From Mugil cephalus (Eukaryota > Chordata > Actinopteri > Mugiliformes > Mugilidae), in NCBI RefSeq assembly GCF_022458985.1, contig NC_061778.1, positions 2,001,501 through 2,065,500 on the forward strand: 64,000 nucleotides of DNA. Reading direction: 5' to 3'. The translations under genes and the position numbers were made by a program. Under the pieces are notes generated by a model. The model was not told where the DNA came from, searched no databases, and saw only the letters and a list, made by a program, of their open reading frames with translations. Shown one piece after another: positions 1 through 12,834 of the stretch (its first letter is position 1; each line of letters starts with the position of its first letter).

Positions 1-689
1 TGCAGCTGTAAAAAACCCATTTACATTTTCTCCTTCCTACAGCCAGCATCTATTCCTCAGTCGTTTCACATTCTGTGCCACTTATAATTACATTAGACTG
101 AGCTCTTCGTCAAGTAGAAGATGAGAATGTGACAGTTTGACGTTGTTTTGAGGGATTATTTCCTGATGAGAGTAAAGTAAGAAAAGAAAAAAGCCTGATG
201 TAAATAAAGGATGAAACAGATTGCTGTGCACAGGCAGACAACTTTCTGTCAGATGAGACGGGCTAATCCACGTCTAATCACAGCACCGATACTCACAAAC
301 TGCTTCCCAGCAAAAGTTCCATCGTTCAGGCAACGTTCGCAGATGCCTGCAGTGACATTTGAGTCATTTTACGTTCTTAATATAAAATGATTCCCATCCA
401 GTTAGTGAACTCCTTGTGTTCATGTCTTCTTGAGCTCATTATCAGCACATCACCGCATCCTGAAGGTGTAGAGTCACAAAATATCATCAACATTCAGACT
501 AAAAGGCTCTCAGCCAATCAGGACGTTGCTGTAGTAATTACTAATTAAACTTGTACATTAAGCACAACACAAGTGACTGTTTCACATAAGTACATTTAAA
601 TGAAGGATATTGATTTGAAATATTGCAAAGTTAGTGAGAAAAGCAAGTGCACTTCTAAGATTACAGGTTATATTCAAGACTAAGAGAAT

Positions 690-870
690 CAATGGAAATG
701 TTGTGGAGGGACGTGAAGCATCAGTTGATGAGAGGAAACCACCAACATCTCAGAACTAAAGTGGTTCTGTTCTGAGGAACAGGATCAAATTCCTACGACT
801 GATCAGCTGTTACTAAAAAAATGTAGTTGATCTTATTGCTGTTACAGTAACCACAAATGGAAAAAATATT
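690..870 (+). mobile_element. Tc1-like transposon 3' fragment
   Basis: It shares long words with the relic at 37395-37830 (GCATCAGTTGATGAGAGGAA, GGTTCTGTTCTGAGGA). No open frame is left. Confidence 0.65.
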
Positions 871-1719
871 AATTTTCTGTTTAATTAGTTTAACTAGGTT
901 CTGTTTGTCTTCTTTCAGCACTTGTGTGAAAAATCAGTTTTTATGCAGAAATGTAAATAATTCTGATGTGCACAAAAAAAAAATCTTTAAGGGCCCCTGT
1001 AAGTGATGGCTTCTGCTGAATGAGCCACAAAATCACAAAAAAGCACAAGACACGCAACCTTATCACCTACTGTACATGCCCTGGCATGATGTGTGCTGAC
1101 AAACAATAATCTAGATTTAATGAGGCTTCCTTAAAAAGAATGTAGCTCTTGCCATTTTTTGACTTGCTCTTGAACATGTTCGTACAGCGTAAACTGTGCT
1201 GAGTGCATTGCCCACGGGACATGACATCTCAAACAACGTGATGAAAAATGCATGAGCCGTTGTTGTATAAATGCTTCTGTGCATGGCAAAAAAAAAAAAA
1301 GTTCTCCAGTCTCCAGGCAGTCCCTTTTCCCTGTCAAGTCTGAGACATTTTCATGAGAGGAGCAGAAAAGAAAGCAGCTCCACATGTGGGGCGAATGGAT
1401 CAACTCATCAGCTTAGTTTTAGACACAGTGTGTTACAGTCAGACAGGTCGGGGCAGAGAGTGAGGTGAGGCCGTCTAACTGATCACAAACCTTAAAGAAA
1501 AAAATGCTGAGTTACATGGAGATACGTCTATAAGGGAACAAAGAGAAGAGGAGCCTGTGAATAAAAGCCTTATTTACACATATACAGGAACAATTGTGTG
1601 GACATCAAGCACACAGTTTTGTTAACCAAAGAGAGATATCTGCGGTGCCATCTTTGAGATCCTCACTGGGGAAATAAACAAAGGTAAATAAAGCTTTCTC
1701 CAAGCGCCTCCTCCTCCAA

Positions 1720-1870
1720 AACTAAGAATTTATGCCAGGGCAACTGCAGTTCCTCTGATTTCCACTGGAGGCTCCAAAAGCGAAAAAGCCTCATCGACCT
1801 CCAGTTTGTGTCCAAGTGTTCAACTCTACAGCAGAAATAAACAGTCTACAGTCCAGTATAAAAAATAGAC
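1720..1870. repeat. dispersed repeat (GCAGTTCCTCT...GGAGGCTCC), copy 1
   Basis: It shares AACTGCAGTTCCTCTGATTT...GGAGGCTCCAAAA with 5530-5680. In reverse it matches the end of 28530-29010 (GGAGCCTCAAGTGG...GAACTGCAG). Confidence 0.6.
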
Positions 1871-2504
1871 GCATTTAATATATTAATGGATAATTTCTCC
1901 ATTCATGAAAACTGTAAACAACCTGTTAAATCTTCACACTCGTTCAGCGTTGAGGAACATTTTCATTGCTGGAGAGTCACTCAGGCTCTCTGTGACTTCA
2001 TAAACAGGGTTTTCTGGAACAGGCAGCGTTGACTGAAAATATAATACAGGAACGGGAAGTCGGCCATGGAGCCAGCTCAGCTGGCAAACGTTGGATGTCA
2101 GCTTATCGCTTCATATCGCCAGCATTAATTGAATATGAGTGTAGCTTGTTTTTTTGCTCTTCAGTGTAGCAATAAAGTTATGCATAGCTGAACATGTTGC
2201 TGCAAATTGTTAACTGTCTTTTAACTTCAGCTCTAGAGGAGTCAGACAGAGCCAAGATGGAGACGGCCAGAGACTCTGCACTGAGCTTCAAAACTTCAGG
2301 AAATAAATGACGTCAGTTTTTACATTGACATTTAACTATTTGTTGTAATTCTATTTTTGGTGAATTCAGTCAGAGGTGAGTATTAATCATTTCTTAGAAT
2401 ATCATTTGTTTAAAATGAGCGGGAGCAGCCAGACCGTCAGTCATGTTAAAAATAAAGCCTGTTAATAAAGTCAGACTGACTGGTCCACTGAGTCCACTGG
2501 TAAA

Positions 2505-2640
2505 AATAGACCTAGACTTAGACTTTAATGATCCACGAGGGAAATTACTTTGTCACCGCGGCTTCGCTTTACATAAAAGCAAACACTCTTAAAAAACACA
2601 AGAAAGATAGAATAAAATAAGATTAGATTAAAATAAAAAT
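2505..2640. repeat. retroposon tail-like repeat (AGACTTTAATGATCCACGAG)
   Basis: Matches 6030-6120 (TTTTAATGATCCACTAGTGA, CATAAAAG...AAACACTCTTAAAA). Phrases such as TTTATTGATCCC...GGGAAATT are typical 3' ends of fish non-LTR elements. Confidence 0.55.
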
Positions 2641-3631
2641 GAAAATAAGACATTGTTCTATTTTGCTCTGCAGAATTATTGTTGCTGCTTCACTGGGAAG
2701 TAAAACGACAGAGCTGGTGTCTGCAGCTACAATAAAACAAAAAAGCAAAAACAAACATGTTTTGTGCTATAAAGGAATCACAAAGTACAGAAGAAGAGAC
2801 AAACTGAGAAGTGTAAGTGTATAACAGATGAAATTAGCTGTAAATCCACAAAGCAGCAGAGGAATTAAAAAGCGTTTCCTTTCGCCAATGAGCCGCAGGG
2901 CTGCTGTGTTTTAACCAAACCATCTGCCGCACTACAACCTTGTTGGCTAACCAGCTAGCTAGCTATTTGAAGCCATATGTCACGCTGGCTCGCTCCGACT
3001 CACTGTAAGGCTGCTATCGACCGAGCATATGTGCTGTAAATGGCTTCATTAACTCCCAGTCACAGATTATTCTTCTCTGTCAATAGCTGCTAATGTTTTC
3101 ACTCATTTCTGAATAATTTATCAGAAACAAATTTGCTCACACCAGAACTATTTTACTTATACGTCTCAGTTGACTCAGGGCACGAATGCACATGGACAAT
3201 AACTGTGGAGGACTGTCAAATATTCCATGTTCTCCCGACCACATTAGGGGCAACCGATGCTGCTGCATGTGTTTTCAGTGACTACCCACAACCCTGGGAT
3301 TCAGTATCCATATGTCATAGAAAACAGTTCACTGGCAAAGCATCCCAGCGGAGCAAATTGGTCAAAGCGAGGCCACTTAGCCTTGGGTTAATTGAATTGG
3401 ATCTCGGTGAAATGAGGCTCATTTATCTGAGACACAAATAACAGATGACGGAAATCTAGAGGTGACACAACGCTGAGCTTCGTGGAGGACTCGGGACCAG
3501 GTGGCAGGGACGAGGCTGTCTCACCGGTTCAGTCCCAAGAAGAAGAAGAAGAACATTTGATTCTGAAAAAGACTTTATTCACACATCATCAAGATTAAAC
3601 TGATAAAATGTCAATTTTAAGAGACTCAAGC

Positions 3632-3652
3632 ACCTTTTTTTTTTTTTTTTTT
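3632..3652. repeat. poly(T) tract
   Basis: About 20 T, possibly an oligo(A) tail of a retroposed sequence in reverse orientation. Confidence 0.6.
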
Positions 3653-3954
3653 TAGGGTGACCAGACGTCCCAGATTCCTGTTGACAGTCCCTGTTTAGGT
3701 TGACCTGTCCCCGGCTAAAACTGTCCACAAAAATGTTAGTTTTACGAATGAGAAAAAAAAAATGTTGCACAGACTACAGTTATTACGGTAGCCGGACGCG
3801 CTGCTACTGCCATTACAGACATAAATATGTTTAAATATGAATGTTACGGCTGCAGCGTGTGATTTCTGTTTGTGTGTAAATGAAACCTGATCACTCCCTG
3901 GTCTGCCAAGCTGCCTCCATGCTGCTGGACCCTGAAGCTTCACCCTCTGACCTG

Positions 3955-4480
3955 ATTGGTGCGGCCTACTCTGATCCTACCAATCCAGACCTGACTCCAC
4001 CCCTGCTCCTGATTGGTGCAGCAGGTCTACAGCAGCCAATCCTGGCTGATCAATCAGGAGCCCCCACCTATATAACACCTGCTGTTCCCTCAGTCATGGC
4101 GGCTGTTGGTTGGTGTCAGTTTGTCTTGGTGACTTGCTCTGCTTTGTGTGTATATCCTGTATATTAGTAGATTGTATATCCTGTGACCGCTGCCCAAAGC
4201 TGTCGATAACTGTAGTGACTCTATTCTAGTTCTTTCTGTTTCTGAAGAGTGGCCAGGTCTTAGCTTAGTTTTAGGGAGACCCTGCTGATGTTTCCACCAC
4301 TGGTAGGATCTGCTCTGTATTAGACACACTAAGTGTAGGGGACCGCTGATGTTTTTGTGGCACCAGATCTCTGAGAAGCATTACAAGTACCTTATTCTTA
4401 TTCTTATGTCTGGTTCATATATGTTCTTTCCTTATCTCAGGACTCCTGGACAAAATAATTTCCCTGCGGGCATCAATAAA
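3955..4480 (+). mobile_element. promoter-to-poly(A) unit, candidate solo LTR or retroposon
   Basis: Four CCAAT boxes in both orientations (3955-3959, 3980-3984, 4012-4016, 4036-4040) precede TATATAA (4069-4075). About 400 nt later CATCAATAAAGTGATCTTGA holds an AATAAA (4475-4480). The layout resembles an LTR (enhancer, TATA, poly(A) signal). No TG...CA ends, target duplication or adjacent gag/pol was identified. Confidence 0.4.
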
Positions 4481-5529
4481 GTGATCTTGAATCTCTTTAT
4501 TGTCTTTCATGAGCCTGTAGAAGGCCACACCGAGGCTGCGTCAATACTTCAATGACCTTCCATATTATTTCTTCCAGAGATGTAGAATGCACAAAAGTTT
4601 AGAAGCTGCCACATTCTCCCTTTGTTGTGAGGCTGGTTAACAACAAACCAGCCTGAAAGAGGAGGATTCATGGTTAGTTTGCTATAAATAAAAAAAAAAG
4701 AAAAACATTCTTAATAAAGATTTTCTAAGCGAACTAAAAGTGAATGAATTCATGAAATAAATAACTACAGTTTAATACAAATACATCCAACATGCCCAAA
4801 CAACAGTCAAACACAAACTACACATTTAAAACGATGGAACCTTTTAATCAAGTGCGTTTCTGTTTGAGCTCAAGGGCTCACGGCTCAGATTCATCCACTT
4901 AAACCAACGTCCGTCGAGTCCCACGCACGCTAAGGTCAGGACACGGAGGAGCTGCACCATCACTGTCCTGCTCAGTGAAGTGAACAGTCATCAGACAGTC
5001 GCACGGAGAGACGAGAGGTCGGATGAAGGGACGGCTTTTTATCTGGCTGTCCGGAGAAAAAGACAAAAAATAAAAAAAGAAAGAAATGGCGTGAGAGCAA
5101 TGGAGAAGCAGACTGGAGGCCGTCAGACCGGAGGGAGGCCTCCTCGTTAGGTCAGCTCATTACAGCACCTCGTTAGGACGCGTCCTGCATCATTAATTTG
5201 GGCAGTGGCCAGACAAAGATGAATGGAAGAAGTGAGCTTGGCTAGAGGAAGAGATGCTTTCTCCCTGAATCCATCACACATCTATGGGTGTGTGTGTGTG
5301 TGATGGATAGAGATAGAGTACCTCATCAGCCGATGGTGATATGACAGACATGAGAAGAAGGAATAGACTACGGGCAACACACCTTTGACATGTGTCACCG
5401 TTTAATTTTGGCCAAACTGCAGCAAAACAGACATCAATATTTAAATTGACTTTAATTTATTTATCCCGTCAAAGCTTTTAATGGATATGTTTAGGTTAAT
5501 ATAAAAAATAAATAAATAAAGTACCAGAG

Positions 5530-5680
5530 AAGCGGGAACCTCCAGTGCTGCAGTTCCTCTAATGGCCACTAGAGGCTGCATCCAACACTGAGTTGCTCCA
5601 AAATGTCCAGGTTTACGGTGGAAATAAATATCAGCTCAAGATAATTATACAGGAACAATTTAAACAGAACTCCCGTATTT
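5530..5680. repeat. dispersed repeat, copy 2
   Basis: CTGCAGTTCCTCTAATGGCC then ACTAGAGGCTGC...GGAAATAAA, the same family and orientation as 1720-1870. Confidence 0.6.
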
Positions 5681-6029
5681 TAATCATGTCAAGACTTAAG
5701 TTTATACAGAATTGATGACGTTGCTGTTGATTGTTTGTGAAAATGTGCTACAAGTGTAAAGTTTCCTAATTTATTTGTTTTATCTCTTTGTTTAATCCCT
5801 ACACAGAAATGTAATGAGGACCATTTGTGAGTTTATGGTGAGTTGTTGCTCCATCCCACTAATGTGTTTATGCGAGTTAAAATCTGATTATCTTTCTTTC
5901 TGTTCATTTATCAAATCACTCCATGACCAGGATTGAAAATGTATTAAATCAATTTAAAAAATGCTGCAGGCCGAACGTGTGTGGACGGGATTCTGTGTGT
6001 GGTCAACACGTGACATCCATTGTTTAGCA

Positions 6030-6120
6030 CTGAATTAGACTTTTAATGATCCACTAGTGAAATGACTTGGTCACAGTAGCTTAGTTGCACATAAAAGAAA
6101 CACTCTTAAAATCCACAAGT
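6030..6120. repeat. retroposon tail-like repeat, second copy
   Basis: The same words as 2505-2640 in the same orientation. A looser relative lies at 34530-34760 (ACTTTATTCATCCCCTGG). Confidence 0.55.
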
Positions 6121-7964
6121 TTATATATAATTCAGTGCCAAACATTAGCCTCAAGCTAACATTAGCCTCTAGCGCTTTTGGCTTCTGTGATTACTGTTGC
6201 TTGGCATCATGTTCTTTGAGGTTATTGTTCTGTTAATTATCCAGATGTCAGACTTTAAATATCAGACATGTTTTTTGTTTAATGTTAATTGGTCCAGACT
6301 GATGTATGTGACTGGAAAGCTCCATAAACCCCCACATGACCAGAGAATCTGTCAAACCTTGGTACAGAGAGGTTGTCGAGAGGAGATAAACTGGCCTGAA
6401 ACTCTTGTGGTGTTGGTGCAGGATTAGTTGGGACGGATGAAACCAGCGAATCAAAAGTAAACCTCTGATCCTGTGAAGTCTAAATACAATGCGTTAGATA
6501 ATCTCAAATAAGCAGCAGAGAGGTGTGAAGGGTTCAGAGTGTAACCTGTGGGTGAACTTGTGAGAAAAGAGAGAGACGAGCGAGAGAAAGCAGCAGAATG
6601 AAGGTAAGAAGAAGCTGAGAGACGGGTGGTGGCAGAGCTCTCAGTCTGTATGTTTTTAAACTCTCCGTCACCATCTGCCTCTTCCTTTTACGTTTGTTGT
6701 GCTGATGGCAGTTTAGCTAAAAATATCAGGACTCGTTGTACCTTCAAACAAAGTCATTCAGTTTCAGTTATTCTTGCAAAATGTATCAACTTTAAAATAG
6801 GTTTATTTCATTTATATATCATCCACGCTGGATGGATTTTATTTATTTAAGGATGGAGCACTGAGCACTGTCTCCTGATGTTTTAGTTTGTTTGATTTTG
6901 TATTTCTATGATGTTGGAACCTGACACCATTGCAAATGAGGGAAACCTCTATGATTTCCAAGACTTAAATTAACAATAATAATAATATTGATAATAATAA
7001 TATAGAACCTCAAAAGCCAAGAGCATTTGCACAAACGTGCTTCACATTCAACATGTTAAATACAGATAAAATCATAAACTATTCATTTGCATCACAAACT
7101 ACATCCAGCTTTAACTCACTAATTCTTACTACATACACTATGTTATATATATATAAAGTGGTGAAATAATAATAAAGAATCAACATTTTTCTTCAGTCTT
7201 TAAGTGGAAAGATATTCTAGTGGGTTAGACTGTCATTGTTTCTGGTGTTTGTTGGATTGATTGGAGCATTTTCTTCTTTTAAAACAAGACATGAAAACTG
7301 GAAGATCAACTGTTATTTTATTTTTATTTTTAAGCCTAAAAAAGGAACAGTTCTTCTATTCTGTAGTCTCAAGCGAAAATGAAAAAGTTAATTTAGATTT
7401 AACGTTTTTTCACTAGGGTCAAAAACAAAAAGACAGGTCGATATTTTCCTTGAGTAAATCAGGAAGTAGTCTCCTCCATGGTGAACACTGGTTCAGGTCT
7501 CTCTGGTCCAGAAAGTAGCCCAGGTCATGGATCGTTGTGTTCAGCTCTGAATAAACGTGGAATATTGTTCCAGATTTACCTCCGTGCTTCATTTAGACAA
7601 GAAAAAAGAAAAGATCTGAAATCAGCAACTGATAGAAACAACTTGTTCTTCTTCTTCTACACAGAAAATCTGCTTTAATATGAATGAATTAATTGCTTTT
7701 CTTCCTGGTTTGAAAACATTTAATTTACTTGTTGAGCATCTTATGTTTTTGCCTTTCAAAATTAAAAAATCTAATATATTTGAATAAATATATTTACTTA
7801 TTTTTTATTATAGTCTATAACCAAACTCGAGATAACAACAAGTAAAACAGAGTTTACCACTGTACTTTTTTGTAAACCAGACCTTATGTTTTATTAGAAG
7901 CACTTTCAGGTCAGATTTACTTTGACGTGTAAACTCAAGTGCAGCACAATGTCTGTAAACTGGC

Positions 7965-8380
7965 TCTTCATTCTACCTCCAAGTGCTGCAGCTGCTGCAA
8001 ACGACTGTAAACACCTTTTGATTTACACCATGAACTTCCACAATAACTGGCTCTTACAGAAGAAGTAGTGGAGGAGTGTTTACTTCACTGTTTCATTCTT
8101 CATACAACTGGACGTGCATGATGTGTTAACTCTGTGGATACTTCCTTTCTGCCAACTCTAATCTTACCAAGACTTTTATAAATGCAGCCTCGTCATGGCA
8201 GGAACATCTTGGCCAACCAAAACTAGAATAATGTTTGTGCTGTGAATTTCAGGTCCCTGGTCCCTGAACGTTCCTACGACTAAACAGATTATGTCCCACC
8301 TCGAAGCTGAGGAGGAGGATTTGACTGCAACTTCCTTCCAACATATTAGCCTCGATGTAAATATAAATGTTTGAAATCTG
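7965..8380. repeat. dispersed repeat pair, member 1
   Basis: The right part (8180-8380) aligns by eye with 10560-10740: CAGCCT-GTCATGG, GAGGATTT-ACTGCA, CTTCCAACAT, TAAATATAAATG. Confidence 0.6.
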
Positions 8381-9112
8381 GTTCTGTTCAATCACATATT
8401 TCTGTGAATATTTTGGAAAGCAAAGCGAGCCGCATTCATGTGAAACACGCTTTATAAATAAAGTTGAACCTGAAATGTTCTGGTTGCTGCAGAGCATCAG
8501 TGGCATCATGTGGGACTGAACCGTGACCGGAACAGAGTTCAGGAGAAAGGGGTGACACCGGGAGGATCCGGGGAGGTAGAAGACAAGACAGCTTTCTGGA
8601 TGAGTTGTTGTGATTGAGGCGAGTATTTTGGGACATGAGTGGAGGAGTTGCGGCTGCACGGATGAGCGATGGACTGATTCTCCGCCAGGGAACTGGGTCT
8701 GATTTTTGAGATGTTTTCAGCTATAAAAAAATAAAAAAAAAGAGAGAGAAAGAAGTAAAAACCCTGCAGCAGCTCAGACAAGAAAAGACGTTGTGTGTAA
8801 TATGTGCACTCCTCAACCGCCCTCTTCTGAGGGTTCATCGCCCGCCTCTTGCATAATGCATCCAGCAGCTCTGCACCCCAAACGACTACAACACACAGAA
8901 ACAGATAGCAGTTCTCTCTGATGTCTTGAATGCCAGTTAGCAGAGGCTACATTTGCTTTCATGACGACGAAAGTTTTTCTGAGTGACCTCCAGACCTCTG
9001 TTTGGGTTTTACAAGCCAATTATACTGGAGTGAAAAGGAGACTTCAGCCCTAGACTGTGGTTTCTGTGATGTTTGGTTACAGATTGGGAGCTTTCCTTCT
9101 CTCTTAAATCTA

Positions 9113-10345
9113 CAGTGGTGGAAAAAAAAAAAAAAAAAAAAAAAAAGTTTTCGGACACCCTTAAAAATCTACACAATCTCACAATTATCATGAAATATTT
9201 GTGCAAAAACAAACAAAATTAAATTCTTGACAGTTTCAATGTGTCCGTTCTCAGCATTGTTGGTATAAAAAACTGAACAAAAAAATTAATAAACCATCAT
9301 CATATTAATATTTAGTCTTCATGCCATTAGCAGCAGCAGTAGAGCTCTAATCTGACTCCATGTTCCCCATGAGTCTTTCACACTGTTGAGAGCTAATGTT
9401 GTCACGTTCTTCTTCAATTACTACTTTCAATTCTTCTAAATTCTTTGGTTTGCTCTTTGAAACAGACCTTTTGATAAACCACCACAGGTTTTCAACAGGA
9501 CTCACGTCCAGGGATTGAGCTGGACATCCTAAGACCTGGATCCTGTGCTCCTGCAGCCAGGTTCTACTGGAAGTGTGGGTGGAAGGGGCATTATCTTGTT
9601 GAAACATCCGGTTTCAACCTTGACAGAACAGAGTTCAATGTGCCGTCACAGACAATGAGATGACCAACACCAGCAGCAATTATGCATCAAACCATGATGC
9701 TGCCTCCACCATGTCTGACAGTAGCTACTGTCCATGCTGGAGATAATGCTTAGCCTGGTCTTCTGCGTAGCCTCACATTAGCAGGAAGAAGCTAAAGCTG
9801 GAAACTGGACTCATCTGACCACAGAATCTTCTTCCAGGTCCTGACTGTCCAGTTCTTGTGTTCTTGGGCCTAACCTCTGTCTCTCATTGATCAGGAGCTT
9901 CTTGACAGCCTTGTAGGACCTTAAGCTATCATCTAAAAGTCAAATAGAGGGTTTTCCCTGCACATGAGGATCAGGAAGAGGTCATTTCTTGCTGTAGAAA
10001 CCCTCGGACGTTGAGATCTTGTTTTGTCTTCCAAGCTGTTGGTTCGTCTGTATTTCTGCAGAGTGGATCCAACTGATGAAGGACTGGTTTTATACAAACA
10101 CGAAGCACAGCAACAGAAAAATGTGTCTTTTAATAAAAAGCACGGCCTTCATTAGTGGATCACTGGCACCAAAATGACCCAACACTCGAAATTTCTAATG
10201 TATTTTTATGGAACCAATGAATTTTAAGTTTTTAATGGCTGGTTTAGCCATTACTAAAAGAAATGGCACCTGAAGACCTAAGAGTGATTCTTAATGTAAT
10301 ATTTAACAAATGCATGGGGTGTCCTAAAACTTTTTTCCACCACTA
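9113..10345 (-). mobile_element. Tc1/mariner-like transposon, nearly full length, inactive
   Basis: About 1.23 kb. Left end CAGTGGTGG, then 25 A, then GTTTTCGGACACCC. Right end (reverse complement) AGTGGTGGAAAAAAGTTTTAGGACACCCC. TA precedes the left end; the right flank is mutated. The transposase relic is on the minus strand. An open frame at 9347-9607 has QQDNAPS (second Asp) and SPVENLW (Glu) of the DDE triad. A WSDES-like first-Asp block lies near 9800-9840. Stops and frameshifts separate these blocks and SPD is changed to SLD, so it is not functional. Confidence 0.9.
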
Positions 10346-10559
10346 AATGTCACTTCCTCCTCCTCCTCCTCTCACTGGTTCTAACTCATTTTTTTCTCGC
10401 TTTTATTTCTGTCTCTCACCTCATTTCACCTCAGGATCAGCTCCAGAAAATGTTGGATTAGTTCACAACTACAGGTCTGGATGTGTTCTGCTGTATTTCT
10501 TAAGGGATTAACTGAGCTTTTATTATCTTTTCTGCAAAGCCGTAATCAGTGTTTACCAA

Positions 10560-10740
10560 TGACATTTGGAAATCCAGCCTGGTCATGGAAGGACAGGAAC
10601 CAAAAGTAGAATGAGGTTGGTTTCAGACACGATTCTACAGCTAAAAAGATTATTTGCCATCAGCAAAGTACAGCAAGAAGACATGGAGGATTTCACTGCA
10701 GCGCCCTTCCAACATGTGAATATAAATGATTGATTACTGG
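10560..10740. repeat. dispersed repeat pair, member 2
   Basis: See 7965-8380. Same orientation, about 2.4 kb apart and flanking the Tc1 element. Confidence 0.6.
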
Positions 10741-11443
10741 TGTTTATATTTCTGAGCTTTCACTTTGGAACCAGATGCTAAAAACTGCATCTTCAGGGAT
10801 TAAATGAGGAATTAGTTTGGACTATTTTAAGGATTTAGTTTTAGCATAATAATTTATGTAGCGTATTAAGTTGTATAATATTATTTTAGGACTGCAGGAT
10901 TAAGCTTATTATATAACTATTCACTGATCAGCTCCTGTGGTTTATTTGCATGTGTATCATCTATTAGGAACTTTGGTGACTGATGGTGGTGATGACTGGT
11001 GAAGATTCACACCCACAGCCAGAGTCTGGAGAACGCTACGCCGAGGAATCAGGGTTTCACTACTTTGATGCTTCAGCATTTATTCAGATAAACTGATTAT
11101 CATTAAAAAAAGATCAGAGTTTGCCCTAAAAAGACAACATCCCCACTTGATGTGACTCATTTGGACGACTCAAGCCTTAGATTTGGAACACGCTCCCTAA
11201 AAACCGTTGATGTATGCGTCTTAGTTTTCGTGCCACTTTCAGAACAACTTTCTCATGAAAATTTTAAGCAGTTCTCTTCATCGGAAAGTAAATTACCTTT
11301 TCCTGTTTCACAGAATGAGTGTGTGTTCCCTCTGAAACGTGTCTTGTACACACATCATGAAGTCATTTGGATTCTCTCTTTTTCAATAAGTAAAACAAAG
11401 ACTCAGTTTCACGGTTTTTTTTCAGTGACGAGTCAACCACACA

Positions 11444-11590
11444 TACGATGATCAGCCACAACATTATGACCACTGACAGGAGACGTAAATAACATTTAAA
11501 CCATCTTGTGACAATTCAGTGTTCTGCTGGGAATCTTTTGGACCTGACATTCATTCATGTGGACGTTACTTAGACGTGTAGCACCCAACT
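11444..11590. mobile_element. Tc1-derived MITE (ATCAGCCACAACATTATGACC family), copy 1
   Basis: The left end is GATGATCAGCCACAACATTA. The body matches 12474-12616 (ATTCAGTGTTCTGCTGGGAA, TTAGACGTGTAGCACC). The right end is decayed. Confidence 0.75.
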
Positions 11591-12473
11591 ACAGCGAGGG
11601 GCTGAGAAAGTGAAGACAGTAAGAAGCAAATAGAAAATGCAGGAGGAGAAAGAAACAGAAGGTGACTTGTGAAAACCTGGAGTCAGTCAGTGAGCAAACC
11701 AACAGGTGGAAAGGAAACTCAAGCCAACGAGTTCTCTGTCTTTTTTCTGTCTGAAGAAGCAGAATGAGAGTATGTTTTTTTTTTATCAGTGTTTGAACGG
11801 GGACAGAGAAAGAAACGCTGCTTATCATAATTTCAAAGACGGGAGAAGGAGAGGTATCAGTATTTCTGTTGAATGAGAGAGTTAAAAGACGAGGTTTTAT
11901 CAGAGACTCAGATAAGAGACATTTATCGGGCCTTTAAAATGCACAAAAACACATTTATCAGTTCAAGAAGAGAGGAAAGGGTTTTTTTTTTATCAGACAG
12001 ACGAGGGGAGACAAAGGCTCCGAGGGGGAGATGGGGACATGTGGTTGGTGCATTTTAAGGACACTTTATGAAAGCTTGCTGTACTTAGGCGCTCGCATTA
12101 ACATCATGAGCGTAGTGACACACGTGTGTGACAGACAAAAAGGGACTTAACATGAAATATTCAAACAAAGAAGAAGTAGAAAGGGTTTAAAAGTAAGTAA
12201 TGGAGCGGTGTCATCGCTCACTTCCACTTCTGTTACTGGAACCGGCAGCAACAAATAAATCACCCAGAAAAATAAATTTCCTAAATACGACTCAGGTTTA
12301 GACAGGATGTTTTAACCAGGTGCCGTGTCAGAGTTTAATCATCAGGGAATTCATTTCTTCTTCCTCTTTTTTAACATTTTGTAGAAACTGAAATTGAATT
12401 TCAGATATTCAGTTTTCTGATGAAAAACTCATGATTTTAGGCGCATTTTTAGTTTGTTTTCATAATGCATGCG

Positions 12474-12616
12474 TACACCGATCAGCCACAACATTATGAC
12501 CACTGACAAGAGAAGTGAACAACATTTAAACCATGTAATAATTCAGTGTTCTGCTGGGAAACCTTTAATAGGTGTGGCTGTCACTTAGACATGTAGCACC
12601 CTGTCTGATCGGTGTA
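12474..12616. mobile_element. 143-bp MITE with perfect 12-bp inverted ends, copy 2
   Basis: TACACCGATCAG at 12474-12485 and its exact complement CTGATCGGTGTA at 12605-12616. Each outer TA is the expected target duplication. The body contains words of a larger fish Tc1-like transposon whose ends read ...GATCGGTG, so this is an internal-deletion derivative. Confidence 0.85.
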
Positions 12617-12811
12617 TATATGCACATATATACATATTTTTCTATAATGTTGGAGTCATGTTCATGGTTCATATATAAATAACCTTGGGTGAATTCAGCC
12701 TGATGCTGCTTTGTGATGGATGGCCTTCGTTTCCTATTCATTTTACTGTGGGCTCGTAGAAAGGAACATACGGCTTGTGACAGCCTGAAGTGATGGCTCA
12801 TGTACCGCGTC

Positions 12812-12834
12812 AAAAAAAAAAAAAAAAAAAAAAA
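12812..12834. repeat. poly(A) tract
   Basis: About 22 A, with no recognisable retroelement attached. Confidence 0.7.

Larger units (their letters stand above)
1..9112. other. gene-free region left of the Tc1 element
   Basis: No supported gene. It holds the repeats listed at 690-870, 1720-1870, 2505-2640, 5530-5680, 6030-6120 and 7965-8380, the promoter-like unit 3955-4480, and a unique ORF-bearing block at 3133-3441. The rest is AT-rich unique sequence in which I see nothing. Confidence 0.7.

Noticed and set aside
4630..4654. 9-bp perfect hairpin AGGCTGGTT/AACCAGCCT
   Set aside because: A few stems of this length are expected by chance in 64 kb; no T-run or neighbouring transcript.
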